A stretch of DNA of 64,000 bases, taken from positions 90,035 to 154,034 of the forward strand of contig DUCM01000009.1 in NCBI GenBank assembly GCA_012959785.1, read 5' to 3'. The translations under genes and the position numbers were made by a program. Shown here piece after piece: positions 8,712 through 17,656 of this stretch. The notes beneath the pieces were generated by a model, which made no database searches, was not told the origin of the DNA, and was given only the letters and a program-made list of their open reading frames with translations. Within the stretch, counting starts at the first letter, position 1; each line of letters opens with the position of its first letter. This DNA is from Planctomycetota bacterium. GTDB taxonomy: Bacteria > Planctomycetota > UBA1135 > GCA-002686595.

Positions 8712-9127
8712 TCGATGAGGTCGTCCGGCTCGCCGAAGAACAGCTCCAATTCCTTGGCGGCTGCGCCGGGGCTGTCGGAAGCGTGGACCATGTTGTTGGA
8801 GAAGGACATGCCGAAATCGCCGCGAATCGTGCCCGGAGCGGCCTCGCGGGCGTTGGTGGCGCCCACGAGGGCGCGCACCACGGGGATGGCGTCCCTGCCG
8901 TCAAAGGCCATGGCCACCACCGGGCCCGAGGTCATGAAGCCAACCAGGTTCCTGTAGAAGGGCTTGCTCGCATGGTCGGAGTAGTGCTGCTGGATGGTCT
9001 CCAGGGGAAAACAGCGCAGCTTGAGCCCAACGAGCTTGAGGCCCTTCTGCTCGAAGCGAGTCAGGATCGGGCCGATGAGGTGACGCTGGACGGCGTCGGG
9101 TTTGAGCAGGACGAGGGTGCGTTCCAA
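8657..9127 (-). CDS. ndk: Nucleoside diphosphate kinase
   Basis: Ndk transfers the gamma phosphate from ATP to (d)NDPs by a ping-pong mechanism. The 156-aa protein starts MERTLVLLKPDAVQR and has the phosphohistidine site NNMVHASDS with catalytic His115. The substrate-binding Lys (K9) and the RGDFG loop are also present. The C-terminus is about 15 residues longer than the usual 140 (LDWxx-type end with acidic EEELS). It is the first gene of a minus-strand run ndk-rqcH-TPR lipoprotein, and its 3' end overlaps the 5' end of rqcH. Confidence 0.96.
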   Translation of the reverse strand: MERTLVLLKPDAVQRHLIGPILTRFEQKGLKLVGLKLRCFPLETIQQHYSDHASKPFYRNLVGFMTSGPVVAMAFDGRDAIPVVRALVGATNAREAAPGTIRGDFGMSFSNNMVHASDSPGAAAKELELFFGEPDDLIDWEPVDLGWSYNIEEELS

Positions 9128-9619
9128 AGGAAGGGTCTCCGTACGGGGGTAGTGGTGGGGCGTTTCTGGGATTCGCGGCGAAGAGTATAGTGCGAGGCGA
9201 ACAGTCTAGCAGGCTGTATCTCGCCGCACAGGGGCCGGCGAGGGGCCCGTTCGCGGCCCTCAAGTTCGGAAGCCCTCAGGTTCGGAGGGTCCCTTCCGAG
9301 GACCGATCCGCAGGTCGGGCGGCTTTTTGTGACTTGCGCCCGTATTTTTTGGGGGCCCGGGTTGACCTGACCGCTGGCCGCCCTAGATTATTCGCCCATC
9401 GAAGCCTCTCGATGCCCGCTGGAGCCCTCCGGCAGCCTTGGAGGCGGCGGTACCCGGTCCGGATCGGTGCTGGCGCGTGGGCGCCGTCGCGAGAAGGACT
9501 GACCCTCTCTGAAAGCTGAGGCTGCTTCTACCTCCTGGAAGTCGCCCTCCCCTCGACCTTCCCCGGCCTGCGCGGACCCTTGTGCCGCCACAAAATCGGA
9601 GATGGACTGAACGCTCTAG
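9128..9619. other. Intergenic region between divergent ndk and the ATP synthase operon
   Basis: This 492-bp spacer must hold the promoters of both the minus-strand ndk operon and the plus-strand atp operon. I see a possible plus-strand sigma-70 promoter (listed separately) and no convincing protein-coding frame. The stretch 9390-9600 upstream of atpZ would be a long leader of about 220 nt. Confidence 0.6.
9362..9389 (+). promoter_or_regulatory. Possible sigma-70 promoter of the atp operon
   Basis: TTGACC at 9362-9367 (5 of 6 to the -35 consensus), a 16-bp spacer and TAGATT at 9384-9389 (4 of 6 to the -10). It is the best match I found upstream of atpZ. A start near 9396 would leave a leader of about 220 nt. 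This is a consensus match only. Confidence 0.35.
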
Positions 9620-9898
9620 ATGCTGCCGAAGACCCCCCTCGATTCCGAGGGCCCCGGGGCCCTCGACGCCTACGGACGCTACGCATCCCTCGGGATCCAG
9701 TTCGTCGTCGCCATGTGCTTCTTTGGCTGGATCGGACGCTGGGCGGACGGCAAGCTGGGGACCTACCCGTGGCTGATGATCCTGGGGTTGGCTCTGGGCG
9801 CCGTAGCCAGCTTCATCTCCCTCTTGCACAGTATCCCACCCGTTTCCGGTTCTCCCGCGAAAGCTCGCGAAGAGACCGACAGCTCTCCCAAATCGTGA
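9620..9898 (+). CDS. atpZ: AtpZ/AtpI-like F0F1 ATPase assembly membrane protein
   Basis: A 92-aa membrane protein with two hydrophobic hairpin helices: YASLGIQFVVAMCFFGWIGRWAD and PWLMILGLALGAVASFISLLHSI. The GRWADGKLGTYPW turn is typical of the small AtpZ (Mg2+/Ca2+ transport or assembly) family at the head of atp operons. ATG 9620 is the only good start. Its TGA overlaps the GTG of the next gene (GTGA). The family role is thought to be assembly of the c-ring or Mg2+ supply. Confidence 0.8.
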   Translation: MLPKTPLDSEGPGALDAYGRYASLGIQFVVAMCFFGWIGRWADGKLGTYPWLMILGLALGAVASFISLLHSIPPVSGSPAKAREETDSSPKS

Positions 9899-10314
9899 CC
9901 CGAACCAATCTTCTCGCCTTGGCCGTTCTGTGCGCAGCGGCCGCAGTCGCCACCCGTCTGGGTGGGCGCGAAGGTATGGGTGTGGTGGCTGGTGCGCTTT
10001 CGGGGGCGGGCGTTTCGCTCCTGGGTGGTGCTTGGATGCGGCACACGATCCGCACTCGGCCTCACAAGACCATGGCGGCCTTCGTCGAGTCCTTTCTCTT
10101 CAAGTTGGTTTTTGTGGCCCTGGGGGTGGTCAGCTTTCGCTACATTTCCGCAGCCCACGCGCGGGTCGACTGGCAGAGCTTCCTGGTGGCCTTTGCCGCC
10201 TGCGTGTTCATCGTCCACACCCTGGCCGTGGCCGAGAATGTCAAGCTGCTCCAGTTGACCAAAACCACTCCAGAGGGGCCCGACGCCCAGCAACCCAAAG
10301 GATCGAATCCGTGA
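9895..10314 (+). CDS. atpI: AtpI-type ATP synthase accessory membrane protein
   Basis: About 139 aa from GTG 9895, with four hydrophobic segments: LLALAVLCAAAAVA, VVAGALSGAGVSLLGGAW, FLFKLVFVALGVVSFRYI and FLVAFAACVFIVHTLAV. Size, topology and position between atpZ and atpB match the ATP synthase I subunit family (c-ring assembly chaperone). The GTG overlaps the atpZ stop, and its own TGA overlaps the GTG of atpB. The sequence itself is weakly conserved, so the name rests on topology and place. Confidence 0.7.
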   Translation: MTRTNLLALAVLCAAAAVATRLGGREGMGVVAGALSGAGVSLLGGAWMRHTIRTRPHKTMAAFVESFLFKLVFVALGVVSFRYISAAHARVDWQSFLVAFAACVFIVHTLAVAENVKLLQLTKTTPEGPDAQQPKGSNP

Positions 10315-11288
10315 ACCTCTTGCGTCCGATCCTGGCCCTGGCGGTCATAGCCGGGGCGATCGCCTTCTCGGGCAAGTACGCCGAGCACCACGAGAACTCC
10401 GATCCGTTCCAGCAGCTTTACTTGCACCTGATGCCGGCGCGCCTGGTGCAGCAGACCGATGCTGCCCACGGCGATGAGGCTCACGCCGAGGCTGCCCACG
10501 GTGGAGGGCATGGGGCCGCTGCGTCGCTTGTGGCCCTGCCCCTGCCCGCGATCCTGGCCCCGGCGGGCCGTGCGGTGGACCACGGCTACGAGCTCTACGC
10601 GACCAACTTGCAGGTCTTCCAGTTGGCCTCGGTGCTTTTGATTTTCATCCTCCTGGGCGGCATCCCAGGGTACCTCCGCACCGGCCGCGGTGACTGGCTG
10701 ACCCGGCTCTTCTGCGGCTTTGCCATGTACATCCGCGACGACATGGTGGTGCCGGTTATGGGCAAGGCCACGGGCAACAAGTACCTGCCGTACTTCCTGT
10801 CCATCTTCTTCTTCATCCTGTTCATCAACTTGATGGGGCTGGTGCCAGGCAGTGCCACGGCCACCGCCAGCATCTTCGTCACCGGCGCCCTGGCCACGAT
10901 CACCCTGGGCTCCATGGTCCTTTGCGGCATGATCGTGCAAGGCCCTGTGGCTTTTTGGCGCACCCTGGTCCCCGAGGTGCCCCTCTTGCTCTGGCCCCTG
11001 ATGTTCGTGGTGGAGGTCGTGGGCCTGGTGGTCAAACCCTTCGCCTTGATGGTGCGTCTGTTTGCCAACATGACCGGCGGGCATATGGTGGTCCTCAGCT
11101 TCATGGGCCTGATCTTCTACTTTGGCCAGTCCATGGGTGATGCCGCCGGCTACGCTGCCTCGCCCGTGGCCGTAGGCTTCGCTGTTTTCATCATGATCAT
11201 CGAGAGCTTCGTCGCTCTGTTGCAGGCGTACATCTTTACCCAGCTCTCGATTATCTTCGTCAATGGCTCCATCCACCCCGAGCATTAG
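10311..11288 (+). CDS. atpB: ATP synthase F0 subunit a
   Basis: Subunit a (325 aa) forms the proton half-channels beside the c-ring. GTG 10311 overlaps the previous stop. The conserved helix LMVRLFANMTGGHMV carries the essential Arg249, and the last helices (ESFVALLQAYIFTQLSIIF) are intact. It differs from the standard protein in its long N-terminal extracytoplasmic part of about 90 residues, which holds a His/Ala/Glu-rich stretch (from DAAHGDEAHAEAAHGGGHG). Such a stretch could buffer protons or bind metal; that is speculation. Confidence 0.94.
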   Translation: MNLLRPILALAVIAGAIAFSGKYAEHHENSDPFQQLYLHLMPARLVQQTDAAHGDEAHAEAAHGGGHGAAASLVALPLPAILAPAGRAVDHGYELYATNLQVFQLASVLLIFILLGGIPGYLRTGRGDWLTRLFCGFAMYIRDDMVVPVMGKATGNKYLPYFLSIFFFILFINLMGLVPGSATATASIFVTGALATITLGSMVLCGMIVQGPVAFWRTLVPEVPLLLWPLMFVVEVVGLVVKPFALMVRLFANMTGGHMVVLSFMGLIFYFGQSMGDAAGYAASPVAVGFAVFIMIIESFVALLQAYIFTQLSIIFVNGSIHPEH

Positions 11289-11385
11289 CCCGGATGATTC
11301 ATGCAAGCGCCCACCAAACATCACAAGCGGCCGCCTTCGGCAGCCTCTCGTCCCCTCAAGGCACTTTTCGAATTGTGCCGTCCAG

Positions 11386-11405
11386 GGCGACCCTTCAGGG
11401 TCGCC
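11386..11405 (+). promoter_or_regulatory. RNA hairpin in the atpB-atpE spacer
   Basis: A perfect 8-bp stem (11386-11393 with 11398-11405) closes a TTCA tetraloop. It lies in the 295-bp gap between atpB and atpE, the longest gap in the operon. No T-run follows, so it is not a classical terminator. Since about ten c subunits are needed per complex, a processing or stabilising element just upstream of atpE is a reasonable idea. The rest of 11289-11583 shows no gene; AGGAG at 11567-11571 may serve as the atpE ribosome site. Confidence 0.5.
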
Positions 11406-11583
11406 TCCGGCGTCATCCTTCGCAAAGCACCGCCAGGAAACGAGTTGGTGTTTGGAGTCCATTCGCTTGGATAATCCGGGTTAGCGCTCGGGATCCGTTC
11501 CTGACTTCTTCGCAGTCCTTCCTACACTACTTCCAACCCCAACGCGGCCCCCAGCGGACCGTCTTCAGGAGACTTCTCTACAG

Positions 11584-11904
11584 ATGATGCTTCCCCAAGA
11601 ATTTGACACAGCGGCCGCAGAGGCCGCCGCAGAGGCCGCCGCAGCGGCCGCAGAGGCCGCAGTGAACCTCGCCAAGGCTGTCGCTTCGGACTACGCCCGA
11701 CTCGGCGCGGGCCTCGGCGCAGGCATCGCCGCCATCGGTGCTGGTCTGGGCATCGGCAAGATCGGTGCCTCGGCTAACGAGGGCATCGCCCGCCAGCCCG
11801 AAGCTGCCAGCGACATCCGCGGCGGCTCGATCATCCTGGCCGCGCTGATCGAGGGTGTTGCTCTCTTCGCCGTGGTCGTGACGCTGCTGCTCGCCATGGG
11901 CTGA
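11584..11904 (+). CDS. atpE: ATP synthase F0 subunit c with Ala/Glu-rich N-terminal extension
   Basis: Subunit c, the rotor proteolipid. Two glycine-rich membrane helices are clear: GAGLGAGIAAIGAGLGIGKIG, the polar loop ANEGIARQPEA, then IILAALIEGVALFAVVVTLLL with the ion-carrying Glu90. Gly follows the Glu, as in proton-type rings. At 106 aa it exceeds the usual 75-90. The excess is residues 9-27, almost only Ala and Glu, encoded by repeated GAGGCCGCCGCA-like units (11611-11662). Two adjacent ATGs (11584, 11587) could start it. The extension might be cleaved or help membrane insertion. Confidence 0.93.
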   Translation: MMLPQEFDTAAAEAAAEAAAAAAEAAVNLAKAVASDYARLGAGLGAGIAAIGAGLGIGKIGASANEGIARQPEAASDIRGGSIILAALIEGVALFAVVVTLLLAMG

Positions 11905-12077
11905 TCCAGAGTCATGCCGGGGACTGCTCGGGGCACTCGACCACGGTCGGGCACCCCGGGGTCCCGCGAGCTATCTGTTCCTCCATTTTTTTTTCATATC
12001 GATCGGCTTGTCGATCGGTCGTGGTGAGACGAACTCTTCCCGCGCCCCTGGACCCTCTTCGCTGAACTTCTAGCGCG

Positions 12078-12620
12078 ATGATCAACTTACCTGTTCTGGC
12101 CTTTCTGGAAGGCGGTGGCTACGACCCCATGGACGCCGGTGGCGCCGGGGGGGTCCTGTGGACCTGGATCATTTTCCTGCTGGCCCTGCCGGTCATCTGG
12201 ATCGTGGTCATGGGCCCCGTGACCCGCGGCCTCACCGCTCGTGACGAAGAAGCTCTGGCGGCCATCGCCAGCGCCGAAAAGGCCAGCCATGAGGCCGAGA
12301 AGGCGCGCGCTGATGTCGAGATCAAACTCGGCGAAGCCCACGCCAGTGCCGCCAAGTTGCTCTCCGAGGCCCGCGAGCGGGCCGAGAGTCGTGAGCACGA
12401 GATCATCGAGCTGGCCAAGAAGGAGGCCGAGGGCCTGCGCGAGCGGGCTTCTCGGGACATCGAGACAGCCCGGGACCAGGCCCTCTCGGCCATCCGCTCC
12501 GAGGTGGTTGAAATCTCCCTTGCGGCTGCGGGTCAGGTGCTTGGGCGCCGGGTCGATTCCGAGGACGATCGCCGACTCGTCGGTGATCTGGTCAGCGCGA
12601 CCAAGGTTCAAGAGCTGTGA
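12078..12620 (+). CDS. atpF: ATP synthase F0 subunit b
   Basis: Subunit b (180 aa), the peripheral stalk linking F0 to F1. One membrane helix lies at about residues 26-46 (VLWTWIIFLLALPVIWIVVMG), followed by a long charged coiled coil (RDEEALAAIASAEKASHEAEKARADVE and onward) and a C-terminal part that binds subunit delta. A 173-bp gap separates it from atpE; the gap has a 9-T run at 11986-11994. Its stop overlaps GTG of atpH. Confidence 0.92.
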   Translation: MINLPVLAFLEGGGYDPMDAGGAGGVLWTWIIFLLALPVIWIVVMGPVTRGLTARDEEALAAIASAEKASHEAEKARADVEIKLGEAHASAAKLLSEARERAESREHEIIELAKKEAEGLRERASRDIETARDQALSAIRSEVVEISLAAAGQVLGRRVDSEDDRRLVGDLVSATKVQEL

Positions 12621-13168
12621 TCGGAGGACCGGTCACCGCTCGCTACACCGAGGCACTCTTCGGTCTGGCCTCCCTTCAGGGGGCTGTTGATGTTGTGCGC
12701 GGTGATGTCGAGACCCTCGAGGGCGAACTTGCCGAAGCCTCCGTGGCTCTGTGGCTCTTCGACTCCCAGGTGGCCCTGGAAGAGAAACGCACCCAGTTGG
12801 CCAAGCTGACCGGGTCCTTCCACCCGCTGACTCGGAACTTCGTCGGGCTGCTCCTGGACAAGGGCCGCATCGAGGTCCTGCGCGATCTGGGGGCGGCTTT
12901 TCGTCTGCGCTGGCTCGAGAGCCGCGGCGCTGTTGAGGGCTGGGTCGAGAGTGCCCGGCCACTGGCTCCGGGCGAGATGAGCGAACTGGCCGTGGCCATC
13001 GGAGCCAAAATCGGAAAAGAAGTCCTGCTGAAGAATCGCGTGGAAGCCTCCCTGGTGGGGGGCGTGCGCGTTTTCGTGGCGGGCAAATTGATCGACTACT
13101 CGGTGCGCGGGCGCCTGGCCGGATTGCGCCGCGCCATGCTGAACACCCCGCTGCCTGCGACTACCTGA
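12617..13168 (+). CDS. atpH: ATP synthase F1 subunit delta
   Basis: Subunit delta (183 aa) caps F1 and holds the peripheral stalk. GTG 12617 overlaps the atpF stop by 4 nt. The start [13 protein letters not shown] matches the family's ARRYAxALFxxA signature. The C-terminal part has the conserved [26 protein letters not shown], equivalent to the family's 'GGxxxxxGdxxiDxSvxxkL'. Length is normal. Confidence 0.92.
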   Translation: MIGGPVTARYTEALFGLASLQGAVDVVRGDVETLEGELAEASVALWLFDSQVALEEKRTQLAKLTGSFHPLTRNFVGLLLDKGRIEVLRDLGAAFRLRWLESRGAVEGWVESARPLAPGEMSELAVAIGAKIGKEVLLKNRVEASLVGGVRVFVAGKLIDYSVRGRLAGLRRAMLNTPLPATT

Positions 13169-13215
13169 CCCTTCGGCCGCGCGTTGCGGCCACCAACCAA
13201 ATGGAATCAAGACAG

Positions 13216-14784
13216 ATGGACCTTCGACCCGCTGAAGTCACTTCGATCCTGAAGCAAGAGATCGAGTCGTATCAGGGCGAAACCTCCATGCAGAGCGTCG
13301 GGACAGTCCTGTCCGTCGGCGATGGCGTGGCCCGCATTTACGGCCTCGACGACTGCATGATGAACGAGCTCCTCGAATTCGCCTCCGGCGTGCGCGCCGT
13401 GGCCCTGAACCTCGAAGAGGACAATGTCGGCTGCGTCCTGTTGGGCGACGCTACCAAGGTCAAGGAAGGCGACGAGGTGCGCTCTACCGGGCGCATCATC
13501 TCGGTGCCCACCGGCCCCAGCCTGCTGGGGAGGGTAGTCAATGCCCTCGGCGACCCCATCGACGGCAAGGGACCCTTGGCGGTCACGGACGACGATCTCC
13601 TGCCCATCGAGCAACCCGCCGCCTCGGTGGTGGAGCGGCAGCCCGTGCACGAGCCCGTGCAGACTGGCATCAAGGCCATCGACGCCATGATCCCCGTGGG
13701 CCGCGGCCAGCGCGAATTGATCATCGGCGACCGCCAGACCGGCAAGACGGCCCTCTTGATCGACACCATCATCTCGCAGAAGTCCACCGGCGGGGGTGAC
13801 CCCTCGAACCCGGACCAGGTCCTCTGCGTCTATGTGGCCGTGGGCCAGAAGCAATCCACGGTGGTGGACCTCGTGCGTCGCCTTGAGCAGCACAACGCCA
13901 TGAGCTACACAATCGTCGTTTCGGCCTCGGCCAACGACGAGGCCTCGATGCAGTACCTGTCCTGCTACGCGGGCACGACCATGGCCGAGCGCTACCGCGA
14001 CGAAGGCCGCCATGTGGTCATCATGTACGACGACATCTACAAGCAGGCCCTGGCCTACCGCCAGGTGATGCTGCTCTTGCGCCGTCCGCCGGGCCGCGAA
14101 GCCTTCCCGGGCGATGTCTTCAACCTCCACAGTCGCCTGCTCGAGCGCTCCTCGAAACTGGCCGATAACGCCCCCGAGATCAACCCGCGCTACAAGGCGG
14201 GGGGCGGTTCAATCACGGCCTTGCCCGTGGTTGAAACCCAGGAAGGCGATGTTTCGGCCTACATTCCCACCAATGTGATCTCGATCACCGATGGTCAGAT
14301 CTTCCTCGAGACCAACCTCTTCAACTCCGGTATCAGGCCGGCGGTGAATGCGGGCATTTCGGTCTCGCGGGTGGGCGGTGCGGCTCAGATCCCGGCCATG
14401 AAGAAGGCCGCCGGCGGCTTGCGCATCAACTTGGCCCAGTATCGCGAATTGGCGGCCTTCGCCCAGTTCGGCTCGGACCTCGACGCCGCCACCCAGGCCA
14501 CCCTGACCCGCGGGGAGCGCTTGGTGGAGGTTCTCAAGCAAGGCCAGTACGCGCCGGTGCCCGTGGCTGACCAGGTCATGATCATCCATGTGGGTACATC
14601 CGGCGGAATCGACGCCGTGCCGGTCAAGGAGGTCGTCAGTTTCGAGGCCAACTTCCTCCAATACATGGCCGATTCGCATCCTGGCGTGGCCAAGAACATC
14701 GCCGCCACGGGGAAGTTGAGCGACGAGGACAAACAGACCCTCGAGGACTCCGCCGCTCTAGTCCGTAGCCAGATGGGGTTCTAG
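13216..14784 (+). CDS. atpA: ATP synthase F1 subunit alpha
   Basis: Subunit alpha (522 aa from ATG 13216; ATG 13201 would add five residues). The regulatory nucleotide-site P-loop GDRQTGKT lies at residues 171-178, the usual place, which favours the second [19 protein letters not shown], the alpha signature [17 protein letters not shown] with the arginine finger region, and the C-terminal helical domain are all present. It sits 47 bp after atpH and 13 bp before atpG. Confidence 0.97.
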   Translation: MDLRPAEVTSILKQEIESYQGETSMQSVGTVLSVGDGVARIYGLDDCMMNELLEFASGVRAVALNLEEDNVGCVLLGDATKVKEGDEVRSTGRIISVPTGPSLLGRVVNALGDPIDGKGPLAVTDDDLLPIEQPAASVVERQPVHEPVQTGIKAIDAMIPVGRGQRELIIGDRQTGKTALLIDTIISQKSTGGGDPSNPDQVLCVYVAVGQKQSTVVDLVRRLEQHNAMSYTIVVSASANDEASMQYLSCYAGTTMAERYRDEGRHVVIMYDDIYKQALAYRQVMLLLRRPPGREAFPGDVFNLHSRLLERSSKLADNAPEINPRYKAGGGSITALPVVETQEGDVSAYIPTNVISITDGQIFLETNLFNSGIRPAVNAGISVSRVGGAAQIPAMKKAAGGLRINLAQYRELAAFAQFGSDLDAATQATLTRGERLVEVLKQGQYAPVPVADQVMIIHVGTSGGIDAVPVKEVVSFEANFLQYMADSHPGVAKNIAATGKLSDEDKQTLEDSAALVRSQMGF

Positions 14785-14797
14785 GGGAGCAGCGTCC

Positions 14798-15685
14798 ATG
14801 GTATCGGTCAAGGAGTTACGCGTACGGATCACATCCGTAGGCAACATCAAGCAGATCACGCGCGCCATGGAAATGGTGGCGTCGACCAAGCTGCGTCGCT
14901 TTCAGGAGCGCGCCACGGCATCGCGCCCTTACACCCTGGAGATCGCCGGCCTGGTGGAACACCTCGCCGCTGTTCTCGGCGACGAGGCTCTGGAGATGCC
15001 GCTCTTCCGCGCAGGTGCGGGTTCACGGGTTTGTATGTTGCTGGTCACCAGCGACCGCGGCCTCTGCGGAGCCTACAACTCCAATGTCTTCCATGCCCTC
15101 GAGGCCTGGATCCGCGAACAGCGCCGGGCAGGGCTCGAAGAGGCCGACCTCGACTTCTTCGTCTACGGACGCAAGGGCTACCGCTACCTCGAAAAGCGCG
15201 GCTTGAATGTGACTCGTTTCCTGGTGGATCCGCCCCTCGAGGAGGTGGACTTCGTCCAGGCCGCCCACACCTCGCGGCAGCTCGTGGCCGCTTTCCTGTC
15301 CGGCGAGTACAGCCGAGTGGATTTGCTCTCCACAGCTTTTGAATCCATGGCGCGCTTCAAGCCGCGGGTCATGGCCTTTCTGCCCGTGGCGCCCCCCGCG
15401 GGTGGCTCGGGCGAGGCCGCTGATGTCACCAGTATGATCCTCGAACCCGGACCCGAGGAGATCTTCGAATCCCTCGTTCCGCGTTATTTGGAGACCCGCA
15501 TCTTTGGCGCTCTGGTCGAGGCTTTGACCAGCGAATACGCCAGCCGGCGGGTTTCGATGAAAGCTGCTACCGACGCGGCCACCGACATGCAAAAACTGCT
15601 CAAGGGCAAGTACAACCGTCTGCGCCAGGAGGGCATCACCATGGAGTTGCTCGACCTCGTGGGCGGCACGGAAGCCCAAAAGTAA
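14798..15685 (+). CDS. atpG: ATP synthase F1 subunit gamma
   Basis: Subunit gamma (295 aa), the central rotor shaft. Both antiparallel coiled-coil ends are seen: N-terminal LRVRITSVGNIKQITRAMEMVASTKLR and C-terminal ASRRVSMKAATDAATDMQKLL with RLRQEGITMELLDLVGGTEA. The TSDRGLCGAYNSNVF motif is typical of the Rossmann-like middle domain. Normal length and operon place. Confidence 0.96.
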   Translation: MVSVKELRVRITSVGNIKQITRAMEMVASTKLRRFQERATASRPYTLEIAGLVEHLAAVLGDEALEMPLFRAGAGSRVCMLLVTSDRGLCGAYNSNVFHALEAWIREQRRAGLEEADLDFFVYGRKGYRYLEKRGLNVTRFLVDPPLEEVDFVQAAHTSRQLVAAFLSGEYSRVDLLSTAFESMARFKPRVMAFLPVAPPAGGSGEAADVTSMILEPGPEEIFESLVPRYLETRIFGALVEALTSEYASRRVSMKAATDAATDMQKLLKGKYNRLRQEGITMELLDLVGGTEAQK

Positions 15686-15728
15686 CCGCCACCATCCCGG
15701 GCACACACCCACACCTTTTCTCCTCTAG

Positions 15729-17189
<1,461 letters not shown>

Positions 17190-17221
17190 GCCCGTCACAT
17201 CCTCCTCGTTCCAGATTCTCC

Positions 17222-17650
17222 ATGTCCAGCGAACTCACCCTGCGCATCATCACCCCCGAAAAGGTGGTCCTCGATGTCACTGCGGCCTCCGTGCGCGTGC
17301 CTGCCAGTGATGGATCCATGGGCATCCTTCCCCGTCACGCATCCATGGTGGCTGCCCTGGCCGAGGGTAAACTCAGCTACAGACAAGGCACGAACGCCGA
17401 GCATCTGTTCATTTCAGGCGGTTTCGCCGAGGTGCGCGGCAACACCGTGCGGGTCTTGACCGGCGCTGGTGAAACCCCTTCCGAAATCGACATCGAGCGC
17501 GCCCGTTCCGCCGAGGAGCGTGCCAGGGCCCGGCTCAAGCCGCGCGAGACGGGGCTCACGGCTGGTGAGGCGCAAATCGATTTGGCGCGGGCCAGCGCCG
17601 CCCTGCGCCGGGCCCTTGCACGGCTCAAGCTCAAGGGCTACGCGGGATAG
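17222..17650 (+). CDS. atpC: ATP synthase F1 subunit epsilon
   Basis: Subunit epsilon (142 aa): an N-terminal beta sandwich (LTLRIITPEKVVLDVTAASVRVPASDG, the family's GxxGILPxHxxM as GSMGILPRHASMV) and a C-terminal two-helix arm rich in Arg and Ala that can brake rotation. ATG 17222 follows atpD by 32 bp. Six bases separate its stop from aspS, so aspS is probably transcribed with the atp operon. Confidence 0.93.
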   Translation: MSSELTLRIITPEKVVLDVTAASVRVPASDGSMGILPRHASMVAALAEGKLSYRQGTNAEHLFISGGFAEVRGNTVRVLTGAGETPSEIDIERARSAEERARARLKPRETGLTAGEAQIDLARASAALRRALARLKLKGYAG

Positions 17651-17656
17651 GCTCCC

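Noticed and set aside
10140..11462. A 440-codon His/Asp-rich minus-strand frame
   Set aside because: Complement of membrane-protein codons in atpB; not a metal-binding protein.
11905..12077. Poly-T run (11986-11994) as a terminator between atpE and atpF
   Set aside because: No stable hairpin with a proper loop lies directly before the T-run; the nearby palindrome ACCCCGGGGT has no loop.
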